Shown: piece by piece, positions 1 to 10,126 of the stretch | How positions within the stretch are numbered: the first letter of the stretch is position 1 | Layout: each line of letters opens with the position of its first letter | Assembly: GCA_964017185.1 (NCBI GenBank) | Contig: OZ024869.1 | Span: forward strand, 64,990,931 to 65,054,930 | Reading direction: 5' to 3' | Length of the DNA: 64,000 nucleotides | DNA from: Rugalucina vietnamica | Taxonomy: Eukaryota; Mollusca; Bivalvia; Lucinida; Lucinidae | Notes under the pieces: generated by a model | What the model was told of the DNA's origin: nothing | What the model saw: only the letters and a program-made list of their open reading frames with translations | The model's database searches: none | Made by a program: the position numbers and the translations under genes

Positions 1-2
1 CA

Positions 3-3000
3 GCTGACTCCACCACAGACAATGTGTTCAGTTTTAACAGTGATACAGAGGAGGATGAGGCAGGAGTTAATGCAGCAGTGATGGAATGTAGGAGACTGTT
101 CAAGGTAACTTGCTATCCATTACGAAAACATGCCCATGCTATATACAGAGATTTTTAAATTTGCAGAAAACAAATTCTGCTCAAAACATAGACTTTGGGT
201 ACACATTAGAACTGCCTTGATGAGTACCCACAAACTATGTTTTGGAGCAAACATAACAAAAATAGGTATACTCCTGCAAACCCCAGTTTTTCTATGTAAA
301 AGTGGGTTCAAGGGGGTGTATGTACTTTTCATGGACATAATGCATACATGTGATACCTCCCTCATCATCAGGTAGACTCCAGGAAATGAACCATAAAATT
401 GGTTGAAATTCTGAAATATACCTATTTTTCAAGCAAAATTCAAAATCTCCCTGAAATGAATCAGGAAGTTTCCTATATATCTATGCATTTTTAGCTCACC
501 TGAGCCGAAGGCTCACAGGTGAGCTTATAGTATAACCATGCTCCGTCGTCCGTCCGTCGTCCACCATTTTCAAAGATCTTCTTCTCTGAAACCGCTTGGC
601 CAATCAAAGCCAAATTTTATATGAAGCATCTGTAGGCAGGGGGAACCAATGTGTATATAACAAATTCAGGTCACATGACCAAGATGGCCGCCATGCCCAT
701 ATATGGTAAAAACCCTTCAAAAATCTTCTTCTCCACAACCGGTGGACCGATTTCAAAGAAACTTGGCATGAAGCATTGATGGCTCAAGCACTACAATGTG
801 TATATAAATCATGACCCTGTGATGACCTTGACCTATTTTACGGCAAGGTCAACATAGGTCGCCAATGCATTTGAATGGGGAAAATTTTTAAAATGTCATT
901 TAAAGTGAAAGTGTTGCAGGAAATGGGCAGTAGGACTGAATATTAATGATTCTGAAGAAAATTGGTCCCCAGGGGCTCATGTGCCCCCACCCCGGGGCAA
1001 TATATACATGTATATCTCCATAATATTCTAACGTCTTCTGCTCTGAAACGGCTTGGCCAATCAAAGCCAAATTTTATTTGAAGCATCTATAGAATGGGGA
1101 AATCAATGTGTATATAAATAATCTAGGTCACATGACCAAGATGGCCGCCATGCACATATACGGTAAAAACCCTTCAAAAATCTTCTCCAGAACTGGTGGA
1201 CCGATTTCAAAGAAACTTGGCATGAAGCATTGATGGCTAAAGTACTACAATGTGTATATAAATCATGACCCTGTGGTGAGCTTGACCTATTTTATGACAA
1301 GGTCACCATAGGTCGCCTATGCATTTGAATGGGGAAAACTTTTAAGAAGTCATTTGAGGTGAAAATCTTGCAGGAAATAGTTAGTAGAACTGAATATTAA
1401 TGATTCTGAAAAAAGTTGAACCCAAGGGCTTATATTGCCCCACCCATGGGCAATATACATGTATATTACCATAATATTCAAACATCTTCTCCTCTGAAAC
1501 TGCTTGGCCAATTAAAGCCAAATTTTATGTGAAGCATCCATAGGATAGGGGAACCAATGTGTATATAAATAATTTAGGTCACATGACCAAGATGGCCGTC
1601 ATGCCCATATAATTATGGTAAAAACCCTTCAAAAATCTTCTTCTCTGAAACCAATAGATTGATTTCAAGGAAACTTGGCATGAAGCATCGATGGCTAAAG
1701 TACTCCAATGTACATGTATATATAAATCATGACCCTGTGATGACCTTGGCCAATTTATGGCAAGGTCAACATGGGTTGCCTATGCATTTGAATGGGGAAG
1801 ACTGTTAAAATGTCATTTGAAGGGAAAAGCCAGCAGGAAATTGGCAAATGGACAGAATATTGATTATTCTGAAAAAAGAAAATGGCCCAAGGGCGTCATC
1901 TGCCCCTGCACTGGGGTTAAATACCATACTTTTCAAACATGTTTATTGGTATTTGCAGCATATCTCAGGTGAGCGTTTACAGGACCATTGGTCCTCTGGT
2001 TAAAAAACCTCCCTGAAATGAAAGAAAAATCTCCCTGAAGCTCCGCATTAACTCATCACATGTATGGACATGATTTCCTGATGTGACAGTGACAGCAGGG
2101 GATTTAGTAGTGTGTCTACTGTTCTGGGGAAGATAAAACAACAGAAGATGAGATTTGTGTCTGAGTATGCATGAAATGTAGAAATGTAGAATATTTTTCA
2201 AGTAAATCTTGAAGACTAAGATATCAACCTGAGTAAATCCAATTGATTCCCCTTGAAGAATTAGGCTCATTTTACACAGTTTTGGACGTGTCCAACTCAT
2301 CCACGACACATTGACAACAAGAAACAAGGATAACTAGCTAGTTAGAAGTAGAAATAAAGCAATGAATAAAATGGAACTTACAGTGTATATACAATGTACA
2401 TCTACATGTACATGTACATGTAGTTGAATTTTAAAGCCATGTATATCAATATTTTTCAGAACATAGCCAAGCATTTCGGGTTACCATCGGAATATGTAAG
2501 GAAGCTCCTGTATAGAAATAATGGTCATGTGAACAGAACTATCTGCTGGATAAAGTTTGGACCATACTCTCCATGTAAGTTGTATTTTGTAGGATCTTCG
2601 TAAAATTACTGGTTTTAGTCATTATACCCCCGGCATTTATGCCGACGGGTATATAGTTTTCGCTTTTCCGTTCGTCCGTTCGTATCTTCGTTAGTTCGTT
2701 CGTTCGTTCGTTAGTTCAGTAGAATTTGCGTCAAAGTTTTGGTTAAAGTTTCTCTAGTGGTGTATATCTCATGCAGTTATAGTCAGAAACCATTCATATT
2801 TGGACCATAGGTACCCTATAGGGTTTGCCTTGTTTCCATGAGTTCGGACCCCAGGTCAATGCCCGGGGGTGGGGCTAGAGATCAAAATCTAGGTCACCTT
2901 TAATTTGCGACAAAGTTTTGGTTAAAGTTTCTCTAGTGGTGTATATCTCAAGAACCATTTATCAGAAATCATTCATATTTGGACTTTAGGTACCCTATAG

Positions 3001-3604
3001 GATTAGCTTTGATTCCAAGAGTTCGGACCCCAGGGTCCATGCCTGGGGGTGGGGCTAGAGTTCAAAATCTAGGTCACCTTTAATTTGCGTCAAACTGAAA
3101 GTTTTGGTTAAAGTTTCTCTAATGGTGTATATCTCATGAGCCAATTTTCAGAAATCATTCATATTTGGACTTTAGGTACCCTATAAGGTTTGCTTTGTTT
3201 CCGGGAGTTCAGACCTGAGGGTCCATGCTCGGGGGGTGGGGCTAGAGTTCAAAATCTAGGTCACCTTGAAAATGTGCTATTTACATCTCTAAGTTCATAT
3301 ATTAACAGACTTATAGGAATGTATTCCTATTTGGATCATAGATACCCTTTAGGGTTGAATTAAATTCCATGGCACCAAACTCTAGGGGTGGGGCTGGAGG
3401 TCAAAATCTAGGACACATTTATAAAATACAGAATATTTACCAAGATTAATATTCTTGACAACCATTTGTCAGAAAGCATTCATACTTACAATATAGGTAC
3501 CACATAAGGGTTAGACCCAAGGGTCCATGCATGGGGGTGGGGGTGGGATGGACCCAATGGTCCATGCATGGGGTGGGGGTGGGACTTGAGATCAAGGTCT
3601 GGGG

Positions 3605-3645
<41 letters not shown>

Positions 3646-4871
3646 ATGACACTCTATTTTCAATCCAATCTAGGACTGAGGACCTGACCCATAATGTCCG
3701 TGGATTATGTCCTAGATTGAGTATACACTAAAATAGATCTGTCATTCTAAAAAACCACTCCCCCATGTTTGTATGTAATGTGCTTATTTCTAAAGTGTAC
3801 TTGACAAGGGTACTGTCTGAGGTTCAATGTCAGGGGTGAGCATGTGCAGGGTTGCATAGGTAGGGGGTAGGGAGGGGGCTTTGTGGCTACCAGCCGGGGG
3901 TATACGTGCCTCTCAAGGCACTTTTTCTAGTTTCATATATAAACCAGTATAGCAGGGTTTTCTGGGTAAAAAGTCAAAGTCCCTGGGGTAACAAATGACT
4001 AGTGCCTTAGCACTATGGTATGGAATTAGACCCTGAGATTCATCCCCATGTGACGTGTGAGAGACATTCTTTAGAGTGAAGATTGTGTCATGAAAATATT
4101 TGTATAGTCTTCTACCACTGATTCCTTTGAGTCAAGGATGAATGTGAGTATATGGCAAAGAAAATGTTCACTAAAAACTAGTAAACTGCCTCCAAGAAGT
4201 TTGCCATTCTGACATGTCCTCAGTTTTGACCTCAGTAACTGATTAGAGCCTATGTTTTCATATCTGATAATTAGTGCTATCCAAAGAAATTGATGGCCTA
4301 GTGGTAGTGTATAGAATTCTTGAGCCATAGGACCTGGGTTTGATACAGTGATCATCATGTAGTGACCTTTAACAAGATAATTTGAGCCCCACCATTAGAA
4401 AACTGGATTTTTGCCTATGCAAAAACAAAGGCGCTGATCAGCTGTGCAGTAACTGCACAGCTGATCAGCGCCTTTGTTTTCACTACTGGGATAGTACAAC
4501 TCCTCTTCTTTCTAAATCCAAAATTTCTTGCCTCTAGCTCTCTTCTGTGCTTGTGCAGCTCGGTTTGTGTCAGACCTGGTCGGAAACCCGAAGACCGGTT
4601 TTCTCGCGTCGGGGCTCATTTAAGTTCCCCATAGTACTGGTTTACAGCCATGAAGCAGTGGCTCCATCCTGACATGACTGAAAATTGTTGACTGGGATGT
4701 TATGCCTAATCAAACCAAATCCAATGTGCTAAATTACAGATCCTCCATCATGGGAGACAAATGATGACAGATGTCTTGTCCATGGCGAGGAACAGGGACG
4801 ACTCATCTGCAAGTTTGGTGCCCTTGATGTGGCAGAAAGAATCAAGTTTCTGGGTCATGAATCGGCTGCAT
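3..4871 (+). CDS. Unidentified protein-coding gene, three exons visible (partial at 5' end)
   Basis: Exons at <=3-104, 2460-2574 and 4740-4871 join in one open frame. Exon 1 ends in AAG before GTAACT (phase 0), exon 2 runs from TTTTTCAG to CCAT before GTAAGT (phase 1), and exon 3 runs from AATTACAG to GCAT before GTAAGT (phase 1). The product begins with an acidic stretch (S-D-T-E-E-D-E) and continues with a conserved-looking segment containing FGLPSEYVRKLL and WIKFGPYSP, then a hydrophilic part with GRLICKFGALDVAERIKFL. I do not recognise the family. The gene starts before the window. The next good acceptor (TTTAATAG at 5601-5607) would join T to GA and make a TGA stop across the junction, so either the protein ends there or the true next exon was not found. 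Introns are filled with repeats. Confidence 0.6.
118..343 (+). repeat. Foldback MITE, family E (GGGTAC hairpin), copy 1
   Basis: Terminal inverted repeats related to ACGAAAACATGCCCATG flank an internal hairpin whose arms contain CATAGACTTTGGGTAC and GTACCCACAAACTATG. Other copies are at 7222-7419, 19958-20230, 40515-40645, 50435-50665 and 53478-53640. This copy lies in the first intron of the gene at 3-4871. No coding capacity is seen. Confidence 0.75.
495..2003 (+). mobile_element. Helitron-like non-autonomous element with tandem monomers, family A copy 1
   Basis: The left end is a hairpin, CACCTGAGCC-GAA-GGCTCACAGGTG, followed by a CCGTCGTCCGTCC tract. The body is about three tandem monomers of about 455-465 bp; recurring landmarks include GGTCACATGACCAAGATGG and CTTGGCATGAAGCAT. 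The right end repeats the palindrome arm (CTCAGGTGAGC), then has a hairpin (GGACC-ATT-GGTCC) and TCTGGTT. Other copies: 11866-13281, 29285-31275, 36811-38745 and a fragment at 53690-53893. There is no transposase, so it is non-autonomous. The Helitron-like assignment rests on the end structure only. Confidence 0.7.
2004..2459. other. Intron sequence without recognised feature
   Basis: Between the family A element and exon 2 I see only AT-rich sequence and a short TACATG-rich stretch near 2390-2425. No ORF, hairpin or repeat stands out. Confidence 0.6.
2624..3932 (+). mobile_element. Helitron-like non-autonomous element with tandem monomers, family B
   Basis: The left end is an imperfect palindrome (TATACCCCCGGCA ... 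GCCGACGGGTATA) followed by a CCGTTCGTCCGTTCG tract. The body has about four tandem monomers of about 165-183 bp, marked by repeated ACCCTATAGGGTT, GGGGTGGGGCTAGAG and TCAAAATCTAGGTCACC. The right end repeats the palindrome arm (CCGGGGGTATAC), then a hairpin (GTGCC-TCTCAA-GGCAC) and TTTTTCTAGTT. CTAG downstream of a short hairpin fits a Helitron 3' end. A 34-T run (3607-3640) lies inside. The element sits between exons 2 and 3 of the first gene. Confidence 0.65.
3607..3640 (+). repeat. Poly(T) tract, 34 T
   Basis: Uninterrupted run of T within the family B element. Its length is likely to vary between individuals and to be unreliable in assembly. Confidence 0.9.
4283..4352 (+). repeat. tRNA-derived SINE fragment
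   Basis: A pol III A-box-like stretch (TGGCCTAGTGGTAGTG) is followed about 30 bp later by a B-box-like stretch (GGGTTTGATAC). The spacing and the lack of clean tRNA folding suggest a SINE head rather than a tRNA gene. Confidence 0.45.
4383..4618 (+). mobile_element. MITE family M (237 bp, GAGCC ends), copy 1
   Basis: Non-autonomous foldback with TGAGCC and GGCTCA ends. A perfect internal palindrome of AAGGCGCTGATCAGCTG arms sits near the left end, and the right half carries GACCTGGTCGGAAACC. Nine copies occur in the window, mostly 234-238 bp long. This copy lies in the intron before exon 3 of the first gene. Confidence 0.8.
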
Positions 4872-5257
4872 GTAAGTCAGCATTTTAATTTTGTTATTCA
4901 GTTTTATACCCCTTTCAAGATTATTTCACTCATATGATGGTGGAATCAGTAGTTAATGCAGAAGAGTAGTCTGAGAAGAACAGTCTGACATAACTGCAAG
5001 CAGAACTTGGCATGTCTAATATTTCTATCCCACACTGAAACAGCATGATCCACAGCGGTAATGAAATCGGCAAACTTAACCACTGCCATGGGGCTGTCCA
5101 CTCACAGGGTTGTACATTTCAGTTTTCTTCAGTTCATTGACATGTTAAAGTTGTGTTAATGTCACCAAGCTAATACTTGCTAGAGGTTTAAAAATTACAT
5201 TCAGGATTTAGATAGATATTTTCTATCTCTGAAGGGACCTCAAAGGCTGTCATCAGG

Positions 5258-5491
5258 TGAGCAGCGTCATGAGAAAATCAGATTTTTTGCCTATGCAAAA
5301 ACAAAGGCACAGATCAGCTGTGCAGTTACTGCACAGCTGATCAGCGCCTTTGTTTTTGCTACATGGATAGTACAAGCCCTCCTACTTATACCAAAAATTT
5401 CAAGATTCTAGCTTTCTTATGTGATTGTGCAGACCTTAGTGTAGGACCTGGTCGGAAACTCTGAAGACCGGTTTTCTCACATTGCAGCTCA
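5258..5491 (+). mobile_element. MITE family M, copy 2
   Basis: Same layout as the copy at 4383: TGAGCAGCGTCATGAG left end, GATCAGCTGTGCAG palindrome and GCAGCTCA right end. It is in the same orientation as copy 1. Confidence 0.8.
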
Positions 5492-5607
5492 GGTATTAGA
5501 TAACCTTGCTATATGGTACATGCAACCCTGCAGCTGTGTACTTTTTGTTTTGCATGTGCCGAAATTAAACCTCATTGAATTGAAATGCTCTCTTTTTCCT
5601 TTAATAG

Positions 5608-5677
5608 GATCCTCTACCTGCCCTGGTGAAAGTGAGATTATGAGGACCACTGTTTACCTGAAGACTGAAGGATTAAC
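5608..5677 (+). other. Candidate fourth exon or 3' UTR start of the first gene
   Basis: A strong acceptor (pyrimidine tract CTCTTTTTCCTTTAATAG) ends at 5607. The sequence after it is open in one frame (reads SSTCPGESEIMRTTVYLKTEG) until MITE copy 3 at 5678. Joined to the phase-1 end of exon 3, it forms TGA at the junction. It could be the terminal exon, an exon of a different isoform, or chance. Confidence 0.3.
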
Positions 5678-5914
5678 TGAGCTGTGTCATGAGAAAACTA
5701 ACAATGTGGTTTCTGAACAGGTCTGACACAAACTGAGCTGTACAAGCACAGAAGATGGCTTGAGGCTGGAAATTTTGGAATAAAAAAGTAGGGTAACTGT
5801 ACTATCTGTGTAGCAAAAACAAAGGCATGTTCAGCTTCTCGGTTACTTTTAAGCTGATTTGCACCTTTTTATCTTTGAATATGCAAAATGTTAGTTTTCT
5901 CACAATGTGGCTCA
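5678..5914 (-). mobile_element. MITE family M, copy 3
   Basis: Reverse orientation relative to copies 1 and 2, with the GACCTG landmark read as CAGGTCTGACACAAAC. The central palindrome is eroded. 237 bp. Confidence 0.75.
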
Positions 5915-6029
5915 AACATTGTAGAAGATGCTGGAGTGATAGGATGGACAATCTCACAATATCTTGTCAGAGGACCTTATATTGCCTTATGGATGTAGGA
6001 TTGGTGCTCATTTAATATTACATCATTTT

Positions 6030-6592
6030 TATCGCACCTGCTTATAGCAGGGTGCGATATAGGAGTCCAAATTTCCATCCGTCCGTACGTCCAGTCCGTC
6101 AACATTTACGTCAACATTTACGTCAAAGTTTGGATTTCTCTACATCAGTGAGAGCTAGGAGTGTGAAACCTTGCATAGTAATTGTCCTTGACACACCCTT
6201 CAAGCAGGCACCTTGACTCGGTGCCCTTGACCTATATTTCACGGTCCATTGACTTTGTTGATTTTTATGTTGAAGTTTCTTTTCTCTGTATCAGTGATAG
6301 CTGTGACTGTGAAACCTTGCATAGTAATTGTCCTTGACATACCATTCAAGCACATACCTTGACCAGCTGACCTTGACCTATATTTCACGGTCCATTGAGT
6401 TTGTTAATTTTTACGTCAAAGTTTTGTTTTCTCTGTATTAGTGATAGCTGTGAGTGTGAAGCCTTGCATAGTAAATGTCCTTCACATACCCTTTCAGAAC
6501 ACACCTTAACCTGGTGCCCTCGACCTATATTTCACGTTTTTAGTTATTTTGCCCGATGCAGGTGCGATATCGACCTCCGCAGAGTTCTTGTT
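6030..6592 (+). mobile_element. Helitron-like non-autonomous element with tandem monomers, family C
   Basis: The left end is a palindrome, ATCGCACC ... GGTGCGAT, followed by CCATCCGTCCGTACGTCC. The body has about three monomers of about 147-149 bp, marked by GTGAAACCTTGCATAGTAA and GACCTATATTTCACGG. The right end repeats the arm (GCAGGTGCGATA), then runs GACCTCCGCAGAG and TTCTTGTT. The layout matches families A and B, but the sequence is unrelated to them. Confidence 0.65.
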
Positions 6593-6687
6593 AATAATCT
6601 ATAAACATAGTATTTTTGGGGTGTTGTCTGACATTGTAAGACACAATTGATGTCTGCTCATTTAGATGCTTGATAATCAGAAGTATT

Positions 6688-6785
6688 TGTTTTACTCCTA
6701 TACCAGGAGTCAAAAGTATGTGTTTTACTCTTATACTAGGAGTCAAAAGTATGTGTTTTACTCTTATATTAGGAGTCAAAAGTAT
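6688..6785 (+). repeat. 33-bp tandem repeat, three copies, hairpin unit
   Basis: Three units, each containing ACTCCTATACCAGGAGT (or a one-to-three-base variant), which folds as a 6-bp stem. The AGGAGTCAAAAGTATGTG landmark starts at about 6705, 6738 and 6771. The flanks from 6593 to 7221 otherwise show nothing I can name. Confidence 0.8.
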
Positions 6786-7221
6786 GTGACAGGAGGAAAG
6801 CTGTAGGAAAATTCATACAGATGACAATCATTGCTTTTATGTACAAAGCAAAGCATGGTAGCCTACTGTCCATACACCATCTTTGAGAAACTGCCTTTAT
6901 CAAAATCATACTTTTCTCAAGCACCTCAAGAAAAAATAAACATGTCATCCTTTTGCAAACCAAATGTCTTAAAAAGTGTCCCAAAAAATTTGAAAATTGG
7001 TTCACTAATAAATTTTCTAGCGTAAAATTGTAATTTGTTAACCGACTTTCAAAAATTTTGCAGCACTTTTTTACACTTTTGGGATGCAAAATGGTGATAT
7101 GGCATTTTTAAGTGTTTCAGAAAAGGGAGATTTAAAAAGAAAATGTAGTTTCTTGAAGATGGTGTATGGACAGTAATTTTAGAGCACAGGAATGAAGGAT
7201 CTTAGAGGTCCTTGGTAGAAA

Positions 7222-7419
7222 AAAAAAGATATTTTTCTTATTTTTGCTCATAACATAGATTGTGGGTACACATTAGAACCGCGGTTCTAACGAGTACCCA
7301 CAACCTATGTTTTGGAGCAAAAATAAGAAAAATAGGTATACCCCGGCATACCCCAGTTTTACTATGTAAAAGTGGGGTTCAAGGGGGTATATATTACATG
7401 GACATGTTTTCGTGATGTA
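7222..7419 (+). repeat. Foldback MITE, family E, copy 2
   Basis: Hairpin arms contain ATAGATTGTGGGTACAC and GTACCCACAACCTATG around TTAGAACCGCGGTTCTAA. The right end is CATGTTTTCGTGATG. The left terminal repeat is missing or eroded. Confidence 0.7.
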
Positions 7420-7491
7420 CATCCCAGAAAGTCTTGGCTACATCTTTACATTAGTGAAAAATAGTTGATCAAACAACAAAGTATTGAAACC

Positions 7492-8742
7492 CTGGGGCCA
7501 GTTGTTCAAAATTAATAATGTTGTTAGTTAATGACTTGTTAAAATTTCAAACATGAATATTACAAATACATGTGCACTGTTATTTTTTGCTGATAAAATA
7601 ACTGTATTTGCTTGTGTAGTCGGCATTTATACTGCGTTTACACTATGCTCCCGGCGGTCACGGCGGCCACGTTTCAGACAACCGTGAGCAAAACGGGATA
7701 ATCGTGAGGCAACGCAGGGGAACGGGATAGGCAAACGTAGCACGCCGGGATAACCGTGGACACCGTGACAAATTTTTTTACAGTTTAAAAATCTGCCACG
7801 GCAGTCACGGCGGAAATGAGAAACGTAATGGGCCGTGATAAAACGGGCTGAACGTAACACACCGTGACAGAACGTAACAGTACGTAGCGAAACGTGGAGG
7901 CGGTCCGTAGTGCAACGGGAAGCTCTAGAATAGCCCGGCAAGCTACGGATCTTCCACGTTCTGTTGCGTTTCATCACGGTCGTCTCACGTCTCGTCCCGG
8001 TTTCTACGGAATACTCAACACGTTTTGTTGCGTCTAGTTACGGTGTGTTACGGTCTTTGACGGTGTTCACCCCGTTCTACTACGTATGTCACGTTCTGTT
8101 ACGATTATCACGGCGCGTGAAGTTTATAGATATAAAATGGCATATCATGGGGTCAAGTTCCTTCATATTGGAGCAGTCACTTTAGTGAACAATACAGACC
8201 ATACGCTGCACTATGCAATGTAAGAAGAATTACAATCCCGAACTTTCTTAATCAACTATGCAGTCGGTTGTTGAGGAGCGCGGTTGTTATTATTTCAAAG
8301 GACTTATTCGTATACAAAAGGAAAAGCTGTGCTTTATATTGTATGGTGTCTACGTTTCGTCCGTAGCTGACCTTGACAGACCGAAAAAACGTGTTACGCC
8401 TTGGTCAAAACGCAACTAACCGCAACAGAACGTAACAGGCCGTAATAGAACGTGCTAATAATCGTGATAGACCGTGGTTAACCGTAGCATACCTTAGCGC
8501 TTCCGTGACACACCGGCTTATCACTACCACGGCTTGTTACGGATATCGTAATACAACGTAACAAAACGTAACAAAACGTAATAGATCTTGAAAATCAGAG
8601 AAATGTATTACCAAAACTCCACGGCATGCTACGTTTCTAGCAAACGGGGCTGCCGGGACCGCCGGGAACATAGTGTAAACGCAGTATTACTTAACAAGTA
8701 AAAATGACGTAATGTTAACGAAGTTTTGAACAACTGGGCCCC
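7492..8742 (+). mobile_element. MITE family F (CTGGGCCCAGTTG ends), split by a nested insertion
   Basis: The left half (7492-7629) and right half (8687-8742) match the uninterrupted copy at 40685-40931. Ends are CTGGGGCCAGTTGTTCAAAA and its inverted counterpart, next to GTTAGTTAA-type inner repeats. The halves are separated by the 1057-bp element at 7630-8686. Confidence 0.75.
7630..8686 (+). mobile_element. Harbinger-like non-autonomous element with 10-bp-phased CG arrays
   Basis: Perfect terminal repeat TACTGCGTTTACACTATG (inverted at 8669-8686), flanked on both sides by TTA, which fits the 3-bp target duplication of PIF/Harbinger elements. The ends continue with CCCGGCGGTC-type repeats. 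The body consists of degenerate decamers with CG at almost the same position every 10 bp. They read like CCGTGACAGA on one strand (about 7675-7920 and 8400-8590) and the complementary TCTGTTACGG type between about 7935 and 8110, with a non-repetitive core at 8111-8380. No ORF resembles a transposase; open frames here are by-products of the periodicity. Confidence 0.7.
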
Positions 8743-8904
8743 GGTATTTGTTTTATGAAAAAAAAATGATTAAATGCCAAAAAGCATTTTATTTCTTTTT
8801 ATCATTACCAATCCAATGATGCCTTACAACAGACTTTTACAGTTCATCATGATCACAGCAGATTTTCACCGTGTAAACCAAGGTGACACAGCTTTGTAAG
8901 GTAA

Positions 8905-9060
8905 CTGAGTGGCCACCTATTGGGAAAATAGCTGCTCATTCGGCTTACGATATGTTTCATGGTATAAGTACCTGATTGTTAGTTTGGTTTTTTCCCACCT
9001 CGATTTTTGGAGTGGGAATCTTTTTCTGATTGCGCCCTTTGCCTACTTGTACCTTTTTTG
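8905..9060 (+). repeat. Interspersed repeat R1 (GTGGGAATC...GATTGCGCC), copy 1
   Basis: Shares long identity with 62245-62410 (inverted), with 18108-18178, and with a diverged copy at 52205-52375. Landmarks include GAGTGGCCACCTATTGGG, CATTCGGCTTACGATATG and TTTGGAGTGGGAATC. No coding potential is seen and the class is unknown. Confidence 0.65.
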
Positions 9061-9264
9061 TGTTCAAATGTAAATATTTTGGGGAACTTTTGGGTGCAGT
9101 GGCTGTGTTGGCAGCACATCTGTTTCAAATCAAAGCAGCCCTTTGATTGACTCCCTTGGATGTTCCTGTATTGTTTTCATGAAGATTTCATCATCAAATA
9201 ATTCTTTGGCGATTCTTTTTTCTCTGTTGATTCTAGAGGAACAGTTGTTACTTACAGGCTTGAA

Positions 9265-10126
9265 GAAGACTATCGCCTTTGTAATAATAACTGGTGTTCT
9301 GAAGTTAGGTCGATCATGAGCACTTTAGAGCTGGATGAATACTTTGAAATCAAACTGATAATGAATTTTGATAGCGTCAAACATAAAACTGCATCTTTTT
9401 ATTCAACAAACTGGTCAAACAATGTATTAACAGTGCCAAACCTTAGAACTTGTGTTACGTTTAAAACGGAGTTCAAGACCAAAAAATATCTGCTACTTAA
9501 CCTTACTAGAAAAGAGCGATCCCTGATGGCTCAGTTGCGTAGTGGTTAGACGGAATATTTCCATCGGTATTCCGTTAGACCTCTCCAGAGAGGAGCGAGG
9601 TCACGAAGTGTATCGGAGTGCAGGTTAGCCAGCTGATCTACGTAGTGGTATCCTGTCTCTAAGGATAGAGACAGATAGATATGCAAGAGAATCACCTGAT
9701 GAATGTTTATGTAAATTGTGTAATGACTCAACGGTAGAGGACGAGAAACACTTTGTCTTGAATTGCTCCTTTTATCGAGATATAAGAAATCAGCTGTTAA
9801 GTTCCATAGACTTACCTGCTGACTGGAAAGCATACTGTGAAACACAAAATCTTAAGTTTCTTTTAAATGTACAAACTAGGAAAATTGCAAAATACTTGGT
9901 TAAAGCATATTGCTTAAGAAGACGTCATATCTATTCCTCCAGATAATTTTACGTTTCCCTAATTGTATATACATGTAGTAGTGCCTGTGTATATATGTTA
10001 AATGCATGGCCTAAAAGTGACTTATAGACCAATTGGGTCGGGTGTTCATTGTTTTTTATGTTTGTCAAATTAATTGTATACTGTAACACAATCATGTCAC
10101 TATAATAAACGATTTACTTACTTACA
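9265..10126 (+). mobile_element. 5'-truncated LINE, C-terminal end of reverse transcriptase polyprotein
   Basis: The open frame reads to LRTCVTFKTEFKTKKYLLLN and RKERSLMAQLRSG. It then resumes after a 94-bp insertion as ILSLRIETDRYA and the zinc-binding pattern C-L-C-K-L-C ... E-D-E-K-H-F-V-L-N-C found at the C-terminus of many non-LTR retrotransposons. The 3' end has an AATAAACGA stretch and TTACTTAC tail units. Flanks carry a near-identical TTACTTACAGGCT(T)GAA, probably the target duplication. It is dead: no polymerase palm is present and the frame is broken. Confidence 0.75.
9547..9640. other. 94-bp insertion with 9-bp direct repeats inside the LINE
   Basis: CGTAGTGGT occurs at 9538-9546 and 9641-9649, on both sides of 94 bp that are foreign to the LINE frame; removing them restores S-G-I-L-S-L-R. 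The insert contains two small hairpins (ACGGAATA/TATTCCGT and CCTCTC/GAGAGG). Confidence 0.65.

Noticed and set aside
7627-8185. Open frames on both strands rich in Arg and His
   Set aside because: They come from the decamer repeats, which lack stops when read in phase; no resemblance to a protein.
7675-8590. CRISPR-like regular array
   Set aside because: The period is only 10 bp with degenerate units and no spacers, in a eukaryotic transposon.
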